From Dyadobacter jiangsuensis (GTDB taxonomy: Bacteria; Bacteroidota; Bacteroidia; Cytophagales; Spirosomataceae): DNA of 64,000 nucleotides. The notes beneath the pieces are model-generated. The model searched no databases. It was not told where the DNA came from and worked only from the letters and a program-made list of their open reading frames with translations. The stretch spans positions 140,804 through 204,803 of the forward strand of contig NZ_PYAS01000017.1 in assembly GCF_003014695.1 (NCBI RefSeq). The letters run 5' to 3'. The translations under genes were made by a program, and so were the position numbers. Position 1 is the first letter of the stretch, and the number at the start of each line of letters is the position of its first letter. Of the stretch, positions 1-8,345 are shown piece after piece.

Positions 1-668
1 GCTTTCCAGCCCAGTATTTTACCTACGACCGCGGCGGGAAGATAGTAGGCAAAGTAGTAGACGTACGCTTTTTCCGAAATACTTCCGAACTCGTTTCCAA
101 AATACCCTTTCTCAAAATACAACGGCCATGAGTCGGCTACAAGGTGCCACAGTAAAGAACTTCGTATGCCGGAGTCAAAATTACGATAGCCAATACCGCC
201 GATGCTGGAAAATAACAACCAGATTAGTGCCATAAAGCCTAGCAGTGCCCAATGCCCGCGCCAGATGCGCGATTGTACCACCAGCTCTTTTATAGCCAGT
301 TTAAAATTAATTGAGAAAATGCATTTGCGGTTTTCACGGTACAATCCATATCCAAGCAATCCAACAAAAACGACCAATACCTCGACCCTGACAAATCCGG
401 ACAAGAAAATTATTACAGGAAAAATCAGATAGCCAAACGAAGCTAAAACCAATAAATCAACTACCAACAACCGTTGAAATAAATACTGCGACTGGCTTTT
501 AGGAGATCGCTCCGGTTTTAAATTTTTAAGTTCAATGGCTTTGACGAAAGACAGCACGTCTGTCCTCTCCGCATTCAATAATGGGAAGGTTTTCATATAA
601 ATTAAAATCAAAAGACACAACATTCCCATCCGGATTGCCATAGCAATCAATCCGGCAGGTTGATTCAT
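1..668 (-). CDS. Partial multi-pass membrane protein, C-terminus cut by window edge
   Basis: Reading the minus strand from an ATG at 668 gives about 222 codons with no stop before the left edge, so this is the N-terminal part of a longer gene. The product begins MNQPAGLIAMAIRMG and has several hydrophobic stretches typical of membrane helices, for example around LLVVDLLVLASFGYLIF and WALLGFMALIWLLFSS, with short charged loops between. The last residues in the window contain YYFAYYLPAAVVGK, a pattern I associate with large GT-C type integral membrane glycosyltransferases, but I cannot confirm the family. The DNA is more AT-rich than the neighbouring phospholipase gene. Confidence is high that it codes, low for function. 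Confidence 0.7.
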   Translation of the reverse strand, partial: MNQPAGLIAMAIRMGMLCLLILIYMKTFPLLNAERTDVLSFVKAIELKNLKPERSPKSQSQYLFQRLLVVDLLVLASFGYLIFPVIIFLSGFVRVEVLVVFVGLLGYGLYRENRKCIFSINFKLAIKELVVQSRIWRGHWALLGFMALIWLLFSSIGGIGYRNFDSGIRSSLLWHLVADSWPLYFEKGYFGNEFGSISEKAYVYYFAYYLPAAVVGKILGWK

Positions 669-721
669 TTGTAAAATACTAGCAGCAGGTTATCCGAACG
701 AGATAATCGGGGCGTCTGGCA

Positions 722-758
722 ATAACGATCATTGTTATACGAAAAGCGCTTTTCGTAT
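722..758. promoter_or_regulatory. Perfect 22-bp palindrome with an adjacent smaller inverted repeat
   Basis: Positions 737-758 form an uninterrupted palindrome with half-site ATACGAAAAGC. Just to its left, ATAAC and GTTAT (722-738) form a second inverted repeat. Both lie about 60 bp upstream of the minus-strand membrane gene that starts at 668 and are separate from the phospholipase terminator at 791-811. There is no T-run after the palindrome, so an operator is more likely than a terminator. The regulator is unknown. Confidence 0.4.
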
Positions 759-782
759 TGAAACAGCTATTTTTTACAGCTC

Positions 783-811
783 ATAAAAAAGGACACTCTA
801 TTCGAGTGTCC
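783..811 (-). terminator. Intrinsic terminator of the phospholipase C gene
   Basis: GGACACTC (791-798) pairs perfectly with GAGTGTCC (804-811) around a 5-nt loop. On the minus strand the stem is followed by TTTTTT (rc of 785-790). It sits about 40 bp past the stop of the phospholipase C gene. Confidence 0.8.
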
Positions 812-849
812 GCGTTGCGAAATTCCCTTTTTTATTTAAAAATTATATT

Positions 850-3063
850 TCAAATCCCGGTTGCCATGGCTGGATCACTAATACCGTGCTTGCCCGTTTC
901 AATTCTCCCGGCAAATCGGCGTTGGTATTTTTGGTGAGAACTGAGTTCAATGGTAAGGTCGTACCAGTTCCCTTGGTCGACGCAGTTCCATTCCCTGGTC
1001 AGCTTCTTTCCTGCTGGTATTCGCATGTTCAGCGGTTTCGAGGGATCGTAGCTGCTCATGATTGTCATTTCCACTTCCGATTTGCCAGGATTTTGCAGTT
1101 CCAGGCGCAAAATACCCTTGCTATGCTCATAACTGGCCTTTATTTCGGGCTCCACACCTGCATTACCTCCCAAAAAACGACGAAAATAGCCGTTGGGTCC
1201 AAAGACCTCCAATTCGTAACCATCAGAATCGGGTACCCATTCATCAGAAAGTGACTTCCCGGCCTCCACAGTATAACGCCTCGGAATGCGATCGAGATGT
1301 TTAAGATCGTATACATGAAACACTGCTCCGACAGTACCCGCATTTTCAAAAAACAGTTCCACTTTATTCGAAGCCGCTTTTGCATGCGTATGCAGGCGAT
1401 ACGGAAGTGCGCGGGAGTAACGTGTGCCCTTTTCCTGAAACAACGGCCCGGGCGACTCCGGCGCGGTGGCCCTGGGAAGCAGCCGGGACGCCTCTTCAAT
1501 GCGCGCATAATCGGCGGTTTCGGGTAGTGGCGGAAACACCGGATCGTTGGGCGTTGCAAAATCGAACGCCGAAGTGAGGTCGCTGCTGACCGAACGGTGC
1601 CAGGGACTGATCGCAGGAATGACTACGTTGAACCGCTTTTCGAGAAACTGCCCTACCGAAGTGTGATCCGCAACCTCGGAATTGACCCACCCACCTTTGC
1701 TCCATGGCGAGATCATGTACATGGGCACGCGCGGGCCCATGCCCCAAGGGCGGATATTGCCGGTGATCGTGTCTCGCTTGTCCTGGTAAATGCGCATCCG
1801 AACCGGCCCGCCTTTTTTCATGCTGGCTTCATGGAAAGGATTGGGAAATTCTGAAACGCCTTTGTCGTTGTTGAAATACATTCCGGCAAGATCGATCGTC
1901 GACTTACCTGCGAGTGATCCGTCCGCATTATAGGAAGGTACGGCTGGCGCCGGAAGGTGGTCGAAAAGCCCGTCGTTTTCATCAAACGTGAGGAAAAATA
2001 CTGTTTTGCTCCACACCTCGGGATTGGCAGTAATGGCCGCAAGCACCTGATGGGTAAAATCCCCTCCACGGTTCGGACTCGACGGCCCGCTGGGATGTTC
2101 CGAATTGCTTTGCGACGGCAATACCCAACTCACCTGCGGCAGTGTATTGTTTTTGACATGCTCCGTCAGGTCCCGGATCGACCAGTGCTTCATCCCGTTT
2201 TCATAAACCGGCGAGCCGGGTTTGGCCGTTCGGAAACTTTCAAAGGCCAGACAGCCGTGCATGGCGCCGGTCCAGTTATCATTCGGGTCCTGATAAATAC
2301 GCCAGCTGACGCCAGCCTTTTGCAGAACGTCGGGAATCGTGTCCCATTTAAATGCATTGCCGCGGTAGGTATAGCCGGGGTCGGGCATGTTGCCCTCCAC
2401 CCAGCAGCGCAGATTCACAGGTTCGGAATCGACATCCGTACAATTGATACCCGCGGCACGCTTTTCGGGATCAAAATTAGACCCGGACCAGAAAACAATG
2501 CGGTTCGGGTCTGTACCGGTGGCAATAGAGCAATGATAGGCATCGGAAATCGTGAATGCCTCGGCCAGGGCATATTGGAACGGAATCTCTTCGCGCGTGT
2601 AGTAAGCCATGGAGTAAGGCGTCTTGAACATCGGCCAGAAGCCATATTTACCCTGGTTCCAGGCTGCTTGCGTGTCGGGAAAATCGTGGGGTGTACCGTT
2701 GACCAGCGCCGCGTTCACCGTTTTTTTATCAGCACGGTAGGGCGAGTAATCCCGCTTCCCATCCGACTGTACAAATGCACGTTTACCGCTTTCGAGCGGG
2801 ATCGGAAACCGGTCACCAAAGCCCCTGACCCCGCGCATCGCACCGAAGTAGTGATCGAAAGAGCGGTTTTCCTGCATCAGGATCACCACATGCTGTACAT
2901 CCTGAATGGTTTTGGTGGGGCTATACGCTTTCACCGCCAACGCTTTGCGGATCAATGGCGGCACCAAATTCAATGCAGCGCCAACCCCCGCCGCTCCCGC
3001 AGACATTTTAAGAAATTTCCGACGACCTATTTCCGACATTTTCTGGATTTGTTTTTCAATCAA
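850..3063 (-). CDS. Phosphocholine-specific phospholipase C, Tat-exported
   Basis: This 737-residue protein matches the bacterial non-haemolytic phospholipase C family (phosphoesterase PF04185 plus C-terminal DUF756 modules), which hydrolyses phosphatidylcholine-type lipids outside the cytoplasm. The N-terminus carries a twin-arginine signal, GRRKFLKMSAGAAG with R14-R15, so it should leave the cell folded through Tat. The metal/phosphate-binding start of the catalytic domain is QENRSFDHYFG (about residues 64-74), and further family motifs follow (THQV, TFDENDGLFDH). The last ~170 residues hold two beta-rich repeats, as expected for DUF756. Length is typical. M9 is an alternative start but would still keep the Tat motif. 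It is monocistronic, with its own terminator. Confidence 0.93.
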   Translation of the reverse strand: MIEKQIQKMSEIGRRKFLKMSAGAAGVGAALNLVPPLIRKALAVKAYSPTKTIQDVQHVVILMQENRSFDHYFGAMRGVRGFGDRFPIPLESGKRAFVQSDGKRDYSPYRADKKTVNAALVNGTPHDFPDTQAAWNQGKYGFWPMFKTPYSMAYYTREEIPFQYALAEAFTISDAYHCSIATGTDPNRIVFWSGSNFDPEKRAAGINCTDVDSEPVNLRCWVEGNMPDPGYTYRGNAFKWDTIPDVLQKAGVSWRIYQDPNDNWTGAMHGCLAFESFRTAKPGSPVYENGMKHWSIRDLTEHVKNNTLPQVSWVLPSQSNSEHPSGPSSPNRGGDFTHQVLAAITANPEVWSKTVFFLTFDENDGLFDHLPAPAVPSYNADGSLAGKSTIDLAGMYFNNDKGVSEFPNPFHEASMKKGGPVRMRIYQDKRDTITGNIRPWGMGPRVPMYMISPWSKGGWVNSEVADHTSVGQFLEKRFNVVIPAISPWHRSVSSDLTSAFDFATPNDPVFPPLPETADYARIEEASRLLPRATAPESPGPLFQEKGTRYSRALPYRLHTHAKAASNKVELFFENAGTVGAVFHVYDLKHLDRIPRRYTVEAGKSLSDEWVPDSDGYELEVFGPNGYFRRFLGGNAGVEPEIKASYEHSKGILRLELQNPGKSEVEMTIMSSYDPSKPLNMRIPAGKKLTREWNCVDQGNWYDLTIELSSHQKYQRRFAGRIETGKHGISDPAMATGI

Positions 3064-3223
3064 AAGGCGAAACGAGGCTGCATTTAACCGGACCAGATGC
3101 TTTCCTCATTCAATTTCATATTCCGTTAATCTGCGATAACCGACCGTTTAAAAATTGGCTTTCCTGCGAGCGTTACCAAACCTCCGAATCGCCGTCTAAA
3201 TGAGGATCAAAAACTGGTGAAAT

Positions 3224-3242
3224 GTTTACCAAATCCGTAAAC
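3224..3242. promoter_or_regulatory. Inverted repeat upstream of the GNAT/XRE pair
   Basis: GTTTAC (3224-3229) and GTAAAC (3237-3242) are perfect inverted arms 7 bp apart, 14 bp before the start codon at 3257. The position and size fit an operator for the DNA-binding protein encoded in the same pair, as in autoregulated toxin-antitoxin operons. The assignment is an inference. Confidence 0.45.
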
Positions 3243-3256
3243 TTTTTTGTATCTTC

Positions 3257-3757
3257 ATGGGGTATTATTTAGAGGACAAACTAACCGGCGAGCGGCTGCC
3301 GGCGACGATTAGCAGGCTTTCCAGGAAAGAGATAATGCTGATCCACAAAAGTAAAAGATTCCATTTCAAGTGGGACAAAGAGCTGGAATTCGAAGTATAT
3401 GGGCTTCGGATCGACTCGACAGGAGAGATTGTCGGGGTTGTGTCGATCAAGCGCAACCGCAACGAATACGCGGTTAAGGTGCGGTTGATAGCCAGCGCGC
3501 AAGAATATACCGGAGCACGGAAAAGACTCGACAGAATCGCTGGCAGCTTGCTGGCTTTTGTCTGTCTAACCTCATTCGAGGCGAACTTCGACGGGTTCGT
3601 TTATTTGGTTCCTAAAACCTATTTAATAAAGGTCTATCGGGACAAATACGGCTTCCAGAATACCGGCACCAGCATGTTCTCAAATACAGTCAATTCTAAA
3701 ATTCTAATTCAAAAATATCATGAGAGTAGCGACAAAGAAGGAATTGAAGGTTATTAA
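3257..3757 (+). CDS. GNAT-fold-like small protein, candidate toxin (module A)
   Basis: I do not recognise a named family. The 166-residue protein has a C-terminal half with the look of a GNAT acetyltransferase: a helix after a glycine turn (RIAGSLLAFVCLTSF), a strand (DGFVYLVPKT) and a Y-x-x-x-x-G-F end motif (YRDKYGFQNTG). It aligns along its whole length with the protein at 20262-20792; shared features are LTGE near the N-terminus, F-x-W-x-x-EL in the middle and VPKT-x-LI in the C-terminal third. Its 3' end overlaps the next gene by 38 bp, which fits translational coupling. A GNAT toxin with a DNA-binding antitoxin is the best guess from context; a housekeeping modification enzyme is possible. 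Confidence 0.7.
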   Translation: MGYYLEDKLTGERLPATISRLSRKEIMLIHKSKRFHFKWDKELEFEVYGLRIDSTGEIVGVVSIKRNRNEYAVKVRLIASAQEYTGARKRLDRIAGSLLAFVCLTSFEANFDGFVYLVPKTYLIKVYRDKYGFQNTGTSMFSNTVNSKILIQKYHESSDKEGIEGY

Positions 3758-4274
3758 GAAATTATTTGAGCAGTACACCCTGGATGAATTGGCGGATGCG
3801 TTCGTTTTCCCGATTCACCCTGACGACGTGGAACAAGCGGAAAAAGATATGCAAGAATTTCGCACAATGCGCCAACGGGAAATTGCGAATCGGACGCCGG
3901 AGCAGTGGATAGAAGCCAAAACACTCACGATTAAATATCAGATGCTGGCCTATATCGAGGGAGACCGATCGGAAGCGCATTGGAACTTCCAATACTTCCT
4001 CAACGAATATATCCGTGCCCAAAGCAAAAAAAACAAGGAATTCGCGGCGGATGTGGACGTAAAGCCTTACGTCCTCAGCCAATACCTGAATGGCCACCGT
4101 ACGCCACCAAAGGAATTCCTGATCCGGCTGGAACTGCATTCCAATGGATTGATACCTGCATCGTGGTGGCTTAGGTCGCTGCAAAAATCAAAAGAAGTGG
4201 AACTCATGCAAGACTCCGCTATTCGCGAGCAGGAAAGCAAGCATGTCAAAAATAAAATCGAACTTGCGCTTTAA
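3720..4274 (+). CDS. XRE/HigA-like helix-turn-helix protein, candidate antitoxin
   Basis: This 184-residue protein starts inside the previous gene. Residues about 92-148 form an XRE-type helix-turn-helix region (FLNEYIRAQSKKNKEFAADV, then VLSQYLNGHRTPPKEFLIRL), which resembles HigA-type antitoxins. The ~85-residue N-terminal part is charged and helical with no recognised domain, and the C-terminal tail is basic. The overlap with a small GNAT-like gene, and an inverted repeat just upstream of the pair, argue for an autoregulated two-gene module. DNA binding is well supported by the motif; the antitoxin role is inference. Confidence 0.75.
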   Translation: MRVATKKELKVIKKLFEQYTLDELADAFVFPIHPDDVEQAEKDMQEFRTMRQREIANRTPEQWIEAKTLTIKYQMLAYIEGDRSEAHWNFQYFLNEYIRAQSKKNKEFAADVDVKPYVLSQYLNGHRTPPKEFLIRLELHSNGLIPASWWLRSLQKSKEVELMQDSAIREQESKHVKNKIELAL

Positions 4275-4293
4275 ACGATCATCATTACTTCGA

Positions 4294-5850
4294 ATGAACC
4301 TACGCGCATTTTCCGTACGCTACCTGCTGCTGGTCGCGACCTTTACTTGCTTACATTTCGCCGCGATTGCTGCCGACACACTCCGCGTCGAAGGCGGGAA
4401 AATTTCCGGCACCACTACCGCTGATGGCCGGATCGATATTTACAAAGGCATTCCGTTTGCCGCTCCGCCGGTGGGGGATTTACGCTGGAAAGCGCCGCAG
4501 CCAGTGAAAAAGTGGAATGGCGTGTTGGCCTGTGACAAATTCGGGCCGAGTCCAATGCAGGGCGACCCGGCGCCTTTCAGCATGTGGAGCGCGGAATTCC
4601 TGATCCCCAAAACACCGATCAGCGAAGATTGCCTTTACCTGAACGTCTGGACTGAAAAACAGGGCAAAACAACCGCAAAAAAACCGGTGGTCGTATGGAT
4701 CTACGGTGGAGGCTTCGTAAGCGGCGGCGCAGGATGTGCCATTTATGACGGTGAAGCGACAGCGAAAAAGGGCGTAGTATTTGTCAGCATCAATTACCGT
4801 GTGGGCGCATTCGGTTTTTTTGCGCACCCCGAGCTAACCAAGGAATCGGGAAAGAATGCATCCGGAAATTATGGGTTAATGGACCAGATAGCCGCTTTGA
4901 AATGGGTAAAAAAGAACATCGCGCAGTTCGGCGGCGACCCCGACAACGTCACGATCGCGGGCCAATCAGCCGGATCTATGAGTGTTAACTGCCTCGTGGT
5001 GAGCCCGCAGGCGAAAGGACTTTTCAATAAGGCGATTGCGGAGAGCGGCGGAGGTTTTGGCAGAAATTATCCTTCGTTGAAACAGGCGGAAGATGGCGGC
5101 TTGAAAGCCGGTCAGGATTTGGGTGCTACTTCCCTGGCAGCGTTGAGAAAGGTCCCGGCCGATGTTATCCTCAAAAAAGTGTTCAGTTTCCGGGGACCGA
5201 TTGTCGACGGCCTTGTACTTCCGGAATCCATTTCGGCCATTTACCAGGCAGGCAAACAAAACCCGGTAACCCTGCTGACTGGCTGGAACCAGAACGAAAA
5301 TGCAGTAGAGAAGCCAAAAACCGCAGCAGAGTTCCAAGCCGCTTACAACGAGTTGCTCGGCCCCAAGGCACAGACATTCTTCCAGCATTACCCGGCGCAA
5401 ACCGACGAGCAGGCGGCTCACTCACAAAACGAGCTCGCGCGGGACGGAAGCTTTGGCATGCAGAACTACGCGTGGGCATTGGCACAGACGCAGCAAAATA
5501 AGGGCGTATATCTGTACCGTTTTACGCGAAAACTACCTGCCACGGGCATCTACGCTCGCTACGGCGCGTTCCACACGGCCGAGGTGGCCTATGCGTATGA
5601 CAACCTACGTTTCATCGATCGCGCATTGCGGCCGCTGGACGCGACCGACGAACAGATCGCACACGTGATGTCGGCATATTGGGTAAATTTTATCAAAACC
5701 GGTAACCCGAATGGTAACGCGCTGCCCCAATGGCCTGCATTTAATGCAAATGCACCTCAAATGATATTACTCGGCGACGAAATAAAGGCGGGCCCATTGG
5801 CCGAACAGCCTGCACTGGATTTCCAGATTGAGCAGGCCGCCAAACGGTAG
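4294..5850 (+). CDS. Secreted type-B carboxylesterase
   Basis: This alpha/beta-hydrolase ester hydrolase belongs to the carboxylesterase type B family. I chose the ATG at 4294 because it begins a clear signal peptide (MNLRAFSVRYLLLVATFTCL ending near AIAA); the open frame could start earlier, at 4243, but that would overlap the preceding gene. Counting from this start, the family signature EDCLYLNVW is at 111-119, the nucleophile elbow GQSAG has S225, the likely acid is E335 in GWNQNEN, and the likely catalytic histidine is H427 in GAFHTAE. The 518-residue length is normal. Substrate is unknown; periplasmic or outer-surface location is expected. A sugar isomerase-like gene follows 57 bp downstream. 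Confidence 0.92.
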   Translation: MNLRAFSVRYLLLVATFTCLHFAAIAADTLRVEGGKISGTTTADGRIDIYKGIPFAAPPVGDLRWKAPQPVKKWNGVLACDKFGPSPMQGDPAPFSMWSAEFLIPKTPISEDCLYLNVWTEKQGKTTAKKPVVVWIYGGGFVSGGAGCAIYDGEATAKKGVVFVSINYRVGAFGFFAHPELTKESGKNASGNYGLMDQIAALKWVKKNIAQFGGDPDNVTIAGQSAGSMSVNCLVVSPQAKGLFNKAIAESGGGFGRNYPSLKQAEDGGLKAGQDLGATSLAALRKVPADVILKKVFSFRGPIVDGLVLPESISAIYQAGKQNPVTLLTGWNQNENAVEKPKTAAEFQAAYNELLGPKAQTFFQHYPAQTDEQAAHSQNELARDGSFGMQNYAWALAQTQQNKGVYLYRFTRKLPATGIYARYGAFHTAEVAYAYDNLRFIDRALRPLDATDEQIAHVMSAYWVNFIKTGNPNGNALPQWPAFNANAPQMILLGDEIKAGPLAEQPALDFQIEQAAKR

Positions 5851-5858
5851 AATTGAAA

Positions 5859-5906
5859 GGAAGCCGGCTTAAAGCGGTTGTAACCAGTCAACTCAAACCG
5901 GCTTCC
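5859..5906 (+). promoter_or_regulatory. Hairpin directly before a start codon
   Basis: GGAAGCCGG (5859-5867) pairs perfectly with CCGGCTTCC (5898-5906) around a ~30-nt loop. The downstream arm ends one base before the ATG at 5908. There is no T-run, so a terminator is unlikely; the structure may tune read-through or translation of the isomerase gene. Confidence 0.45.
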
Positions 5907-5907
5907 C

Positions 5908-6786
5908 ATGCTTATCGACAGAAAAACTTTCCTGCAAAACCTCTCCATTGCTGCCGGCGCGGCGCTGCTGCCCGATTTCGCACAGGCTGATCCTCTTCTT
6001 TGGAAAAAACCAAAAATGCAGCTCGGATTTGTCACGTACCTGTGGGGTAAAGACTGGGATGTGCCGACGTTGATCAAAAACCTTTCCGACACCCGCATTA
6101 CGGGTGTGGAGCTGCGCGTGGAGCATGCCCACAAGGTAATGCCCGACCTCACGCCTGAGCAGCGGAAGGCCGTTAAGAAGCAATTTGCCGACAGCCCCGT
6201 CAAGATCATCGGGCTGGGCACCAACCAGCAATACGACTATCCCGATCAGGACAAGCTAAAAGCGTCAATCGAGCGCACGAAGGAATTCATTCGCCTGAGC
6301 GCGGATGTGGGCGGTACCGGCGTGAAAGTGAAACCCAATGCATTGCATAAGGAAGTTCCTACCGAAAAGACATTGGAACAAATCGGGCTTGCGCTGCGCG
6401 GATTAGCGGGTTACGCAGCCGATTTTGGCCAACAACTGCGGCTGGAAGTTCATGGCGAAGAAACGCAGGAACTTCCAAATATCCGCAAGATCATGGATTA
6501 TGCCGACCACCGCAACGCCAAAATATGCTGGAACTGCAACAAACAGGATCTGAACGGGCAGGGCTTTCAATACAATTTTGATCTGGTCAAAAAGTACTTC
6601 GGCGACACCTGCCACGTCCGCGAGCTCGACCGTACCGATTACCCCTACCCCGAACTGATCGACAATCTGGCCAAAATGGATTACAAGGGCTGGGTATTGC
6701 TGGAATGCCACACCAACCCCGAAGACAAGATCGCGGCATTGAAACAGCAGCGCCAGGTATTCGATACCATGATGGCCAAATACTGA
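5908..6786 (+). CDS. Sugar phosphate isomerase/epimerase-like TIM-barrel protein
   Basis: The 292-residue protein belongs to the xylose-isomerase-like / AP-endonuclease-2 TIM-barrel superfamily. The likely metal and substrate residues are in the strand ends LRLEVHGEE, KICWNCN, CHVRELD and LLECHT. The N-terminus (MLIDRKTFLQNLSIAAGAAL) looks like an export signal, so this may be one of the periplasmic members common in Bacteroidota. The reaction and substrate cannot be read from the sequence. It probably shares a transcript with the carboxylesterase upstream. Its stop codon abuts the stop of the convergent glucarate dehydratase gene with no base between. Confidence 0.8.
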   Translation: MLIDRKTFLQNLSIAAGAALLPDFAQADPLLWKKPKMQLGFVTYLWGKDWDVPTLIKNLSDTRITGVELRVEHAHKVMPDLTPEQRKAVKKQFADSPVKIIGLGTNQQYDYPDQDKLKASIERTKEFIRLSADVGGTGVKVKPNALHKEVPTEKTLEQIGLALRGLAGYAADFGQQLRLEVHGEETQELPNIRKIMDYADHRNAKICWNCNKQDLNGQGFQYNFDLVKKYFGDTCHVRELDRTDYPYPELIDNLAKMDYKGWVLLECHTNPEDKIAALKQQRQVFDTMMAKY

Positions 6787-8076
6787 TTACCAGCGGACCG
6801 CTTTAAATTTCCAACCCGGTACTTTTTTCTGCATCTCAATTTCATCGTCGCGCTTTTTAAGACCGCAGTCGAGGTAATTCTGATGCAGTTTTTTGAGTGC
6901 CTCTCGATCCAGCTCCACGCCCAGGCCGGGCCCGGTGGGTACTTTCACGCTGCCTTCCTCGAACTGAATGCGCCCGCCGACGATCACCTCATCGCTCTGC
7001 CACGGGTAATGCGTATCCAGCGCATAAGGCACGCCGGGCAATGCCCCCCCGAGGTGAACCATAGCGGCCAGCGAAATACCCAAATGGCTGTTGGAATGCA
7101 TGGAAAGGCCGCGCCCGAACGTCTGGCAAATGCCCGAGAGCGTCATAGAGGCCTGCAACCCTCCCCAGAAGTGGTGATCACTGAGGATTATATCCTCAGA
7201 ACCCAGCTCGATACTCCGCGGAATGTCGCCAAACGAGGTGGTACACATGTTGGTCGCCAGCGGAATGCCCAGTTCCCTGCGCACTTTTGCCATATTCTCC
7301 TGCCCGCGCACGGGATCTTCGAGGTATTCGAGAATGCCTTTCAGCTCGCGCCCATAGCGGATCGCCGTTTCAACCTCCCATATCGCATTCGGGTCGACGC
7401 GCAACGGCACATCCGGGCCAAATGCCTTATACAACGCCAGCATCGAATCGACTTCCACGCGCGGCTCAAATACGCCGCCTTTCAGCTTGATCGATTGAAA
7501 CCCGAACTCCTTACACATCGCCTCCGCCTGCGCGACGATGCTTTCGGGATCCAGCGCCGCAGCCTGTCGCGCAGCCGCCCAGCCAGTGGCGCCCGGGTCG
7601 GTGCCGAATTCCAGCGGGCCGCCTGCGCCTTCATATTTATAAAACAAATAAGCCGAAAACGGTACTCGATCACGCATTTTACCTCCCAGCAAATCCACCA
7701 CCGGCCGACCGGTGATTTTGCCGATGATATCCAGACAAGCCACTTCCACCGAGCTGAAAATATGCACGAGCTTCCGCTGGTCCCACGGCGCATCCCCGCG
7801 TGCCGCCGCCGATTCCGTTCCGAAATGCTTGGACAGTACCTGCCGGATCACATTCAGGTTGAACGGGTCGCGACCAATCAGCAACGCCCTGGCCTCTTCC
7901 AGCGCGGCATCGATATCGCTGTTGCCGGGGATTTCGCTAATGCCCGAAATGCGGTCGTCCGTTACGATTTCGACAATCGTGCGCAGCGCATAAGGCGCAT
8001 GCAAGCCCGCAGCATTCAAAAGCGGCGGGTCAATAATGGCAATGGGGGTGATGTGGATTTCCTCGATTTTGGACAT
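6787..8076 (-). CDS. gudD: Glucarate dehydratase (enolase superfamily)
   Basis: It dehydrates D-glucarate (and probably L-idarate) to 5-keto-4-deoxyglucarate in the cytoplasm. The full set of family catalytic positions can be seen: the KLK motif K197/K199, D228 in RVDPN, E253 in LEDP, N276 in TNMC, D300 in LSDHHFWGG and H327 in MHSNSH. Length (429) is close to known GlucD enzymes. No signal peptide is present. It is the last gene of a minus-strand locus that also encodes the aldolase and reductase for the next two steps, which strongly supports the assignment over other enolase-family acid sugar dehydratases. A phased repeat array separates it from the gene upstream. Confidence 0.9.
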   Translation of the reverse strand: MSKIEEIHITPIAIIDPPLLNAAGLHAPYALRTIVEIVTDDRISGISEIPGNSDIDAALEEARALLIGRDPFNLNVIRQVLSKHFGTESAAARGDAPWDQRKLVHIFSSVEVACLDIIGKITGRPVVDLLGGKMRDRVPFSAYLFYKYEGAGGPLEFGTDPGATGWAAARQAAALDPESIVAQAEAMCKEFGFQSIKLKGGVFEPRVEVDSMLALYKAFGPDVPLRVDPNAIWEVETAIRYGRELKGILEYLEDPVRGQENMAKVRRELGIPLATNMCTTSFGDIPRSIELGSEDIILSDHHFWGGLQASMTLSGICQTFGRGLSMHSNSHLGISLAAMVHLGGALPGVPYALDTHYPWQSDEVIVGGRIQFEEGSVKVPTGPGLGVELDREALKKLHQNYLDCGLKKRDDEIEMQKKVPGWKFKAVRW

Positions 8077-8110
8077 CGGTACTAATTTTGAATGAGTGAA
8101 TGATTGAATG

Positions 8111-8345
8111 GTCAGGTGTTGTCAGGAATAGTCAGATATTGTCATTGATAGTCATAAATCGCCAGAGGTATGTTTTTAAATCTAGTATCTAAGTAATCAA
8201 AATCCATCTGACAACACTTGACTACACATGACCTTTTCTGACAACACTTGACTACACATGACCATTCCTGACAACACTTGACTATACATGACCATTTCTG
8301 ACAACACCTGACTATTCTTGACCACACGTGGCAATACATGACCAT
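8111..8345. repeat. Array of GTCA motifs spaced exactly 10 bp, in inverted halves
   Basis: On the plus strand GTCA starts at 8111, 8121, 8131, 8141 and 8151. After a ~54-bp unique stretch the complementary TGAC starts at 8209 and recurs every 10 bp to 8339, 14 positions with one degenerate unit (8329). The right half is also organised as a ~30-bp higher-order repeat of three slightly different decamers. The two halves point towards each other. The array fills the gap between two same-strand genes and ends at the stop codon of the upstream one. It has no spacers and is not a CRISPR array. The open frame across it is repetitive cysteine-rich sequence and is not a gene. Confidence 0.9.

Noticed and set aside
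202..432. 76-codon plus-strand frame near the left edge
   Set aside because: It is antisense to the partial membrane-protein gene, which has clear helices and runs to the window edge.
1957..3087. 376-codon plus-strand frame over the phospholipase C gene
   Set aside because: Antisense shadow; rich in rare-looking His/Arg runs and no domain.
6883..8085. 400-codon open frame antisense to glucarate dehydratase
   Set aside because: The minus-strand gene has all enolase-family catalytic residues; the plus frame has no recognisable domain and is an artefact of GC-rich codon use.
8142..8345. Cysteine-rich 67-residue open frame across the GTCA array
   Set aside because: Its amino-acid repeat simply follows from three 10-bp units making ten codons; no start context or other coding signal is seen.
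8111..8345. CRISPR array
   Set aside because: The unit is only 10 bp, there are no spacers and no cas genes.
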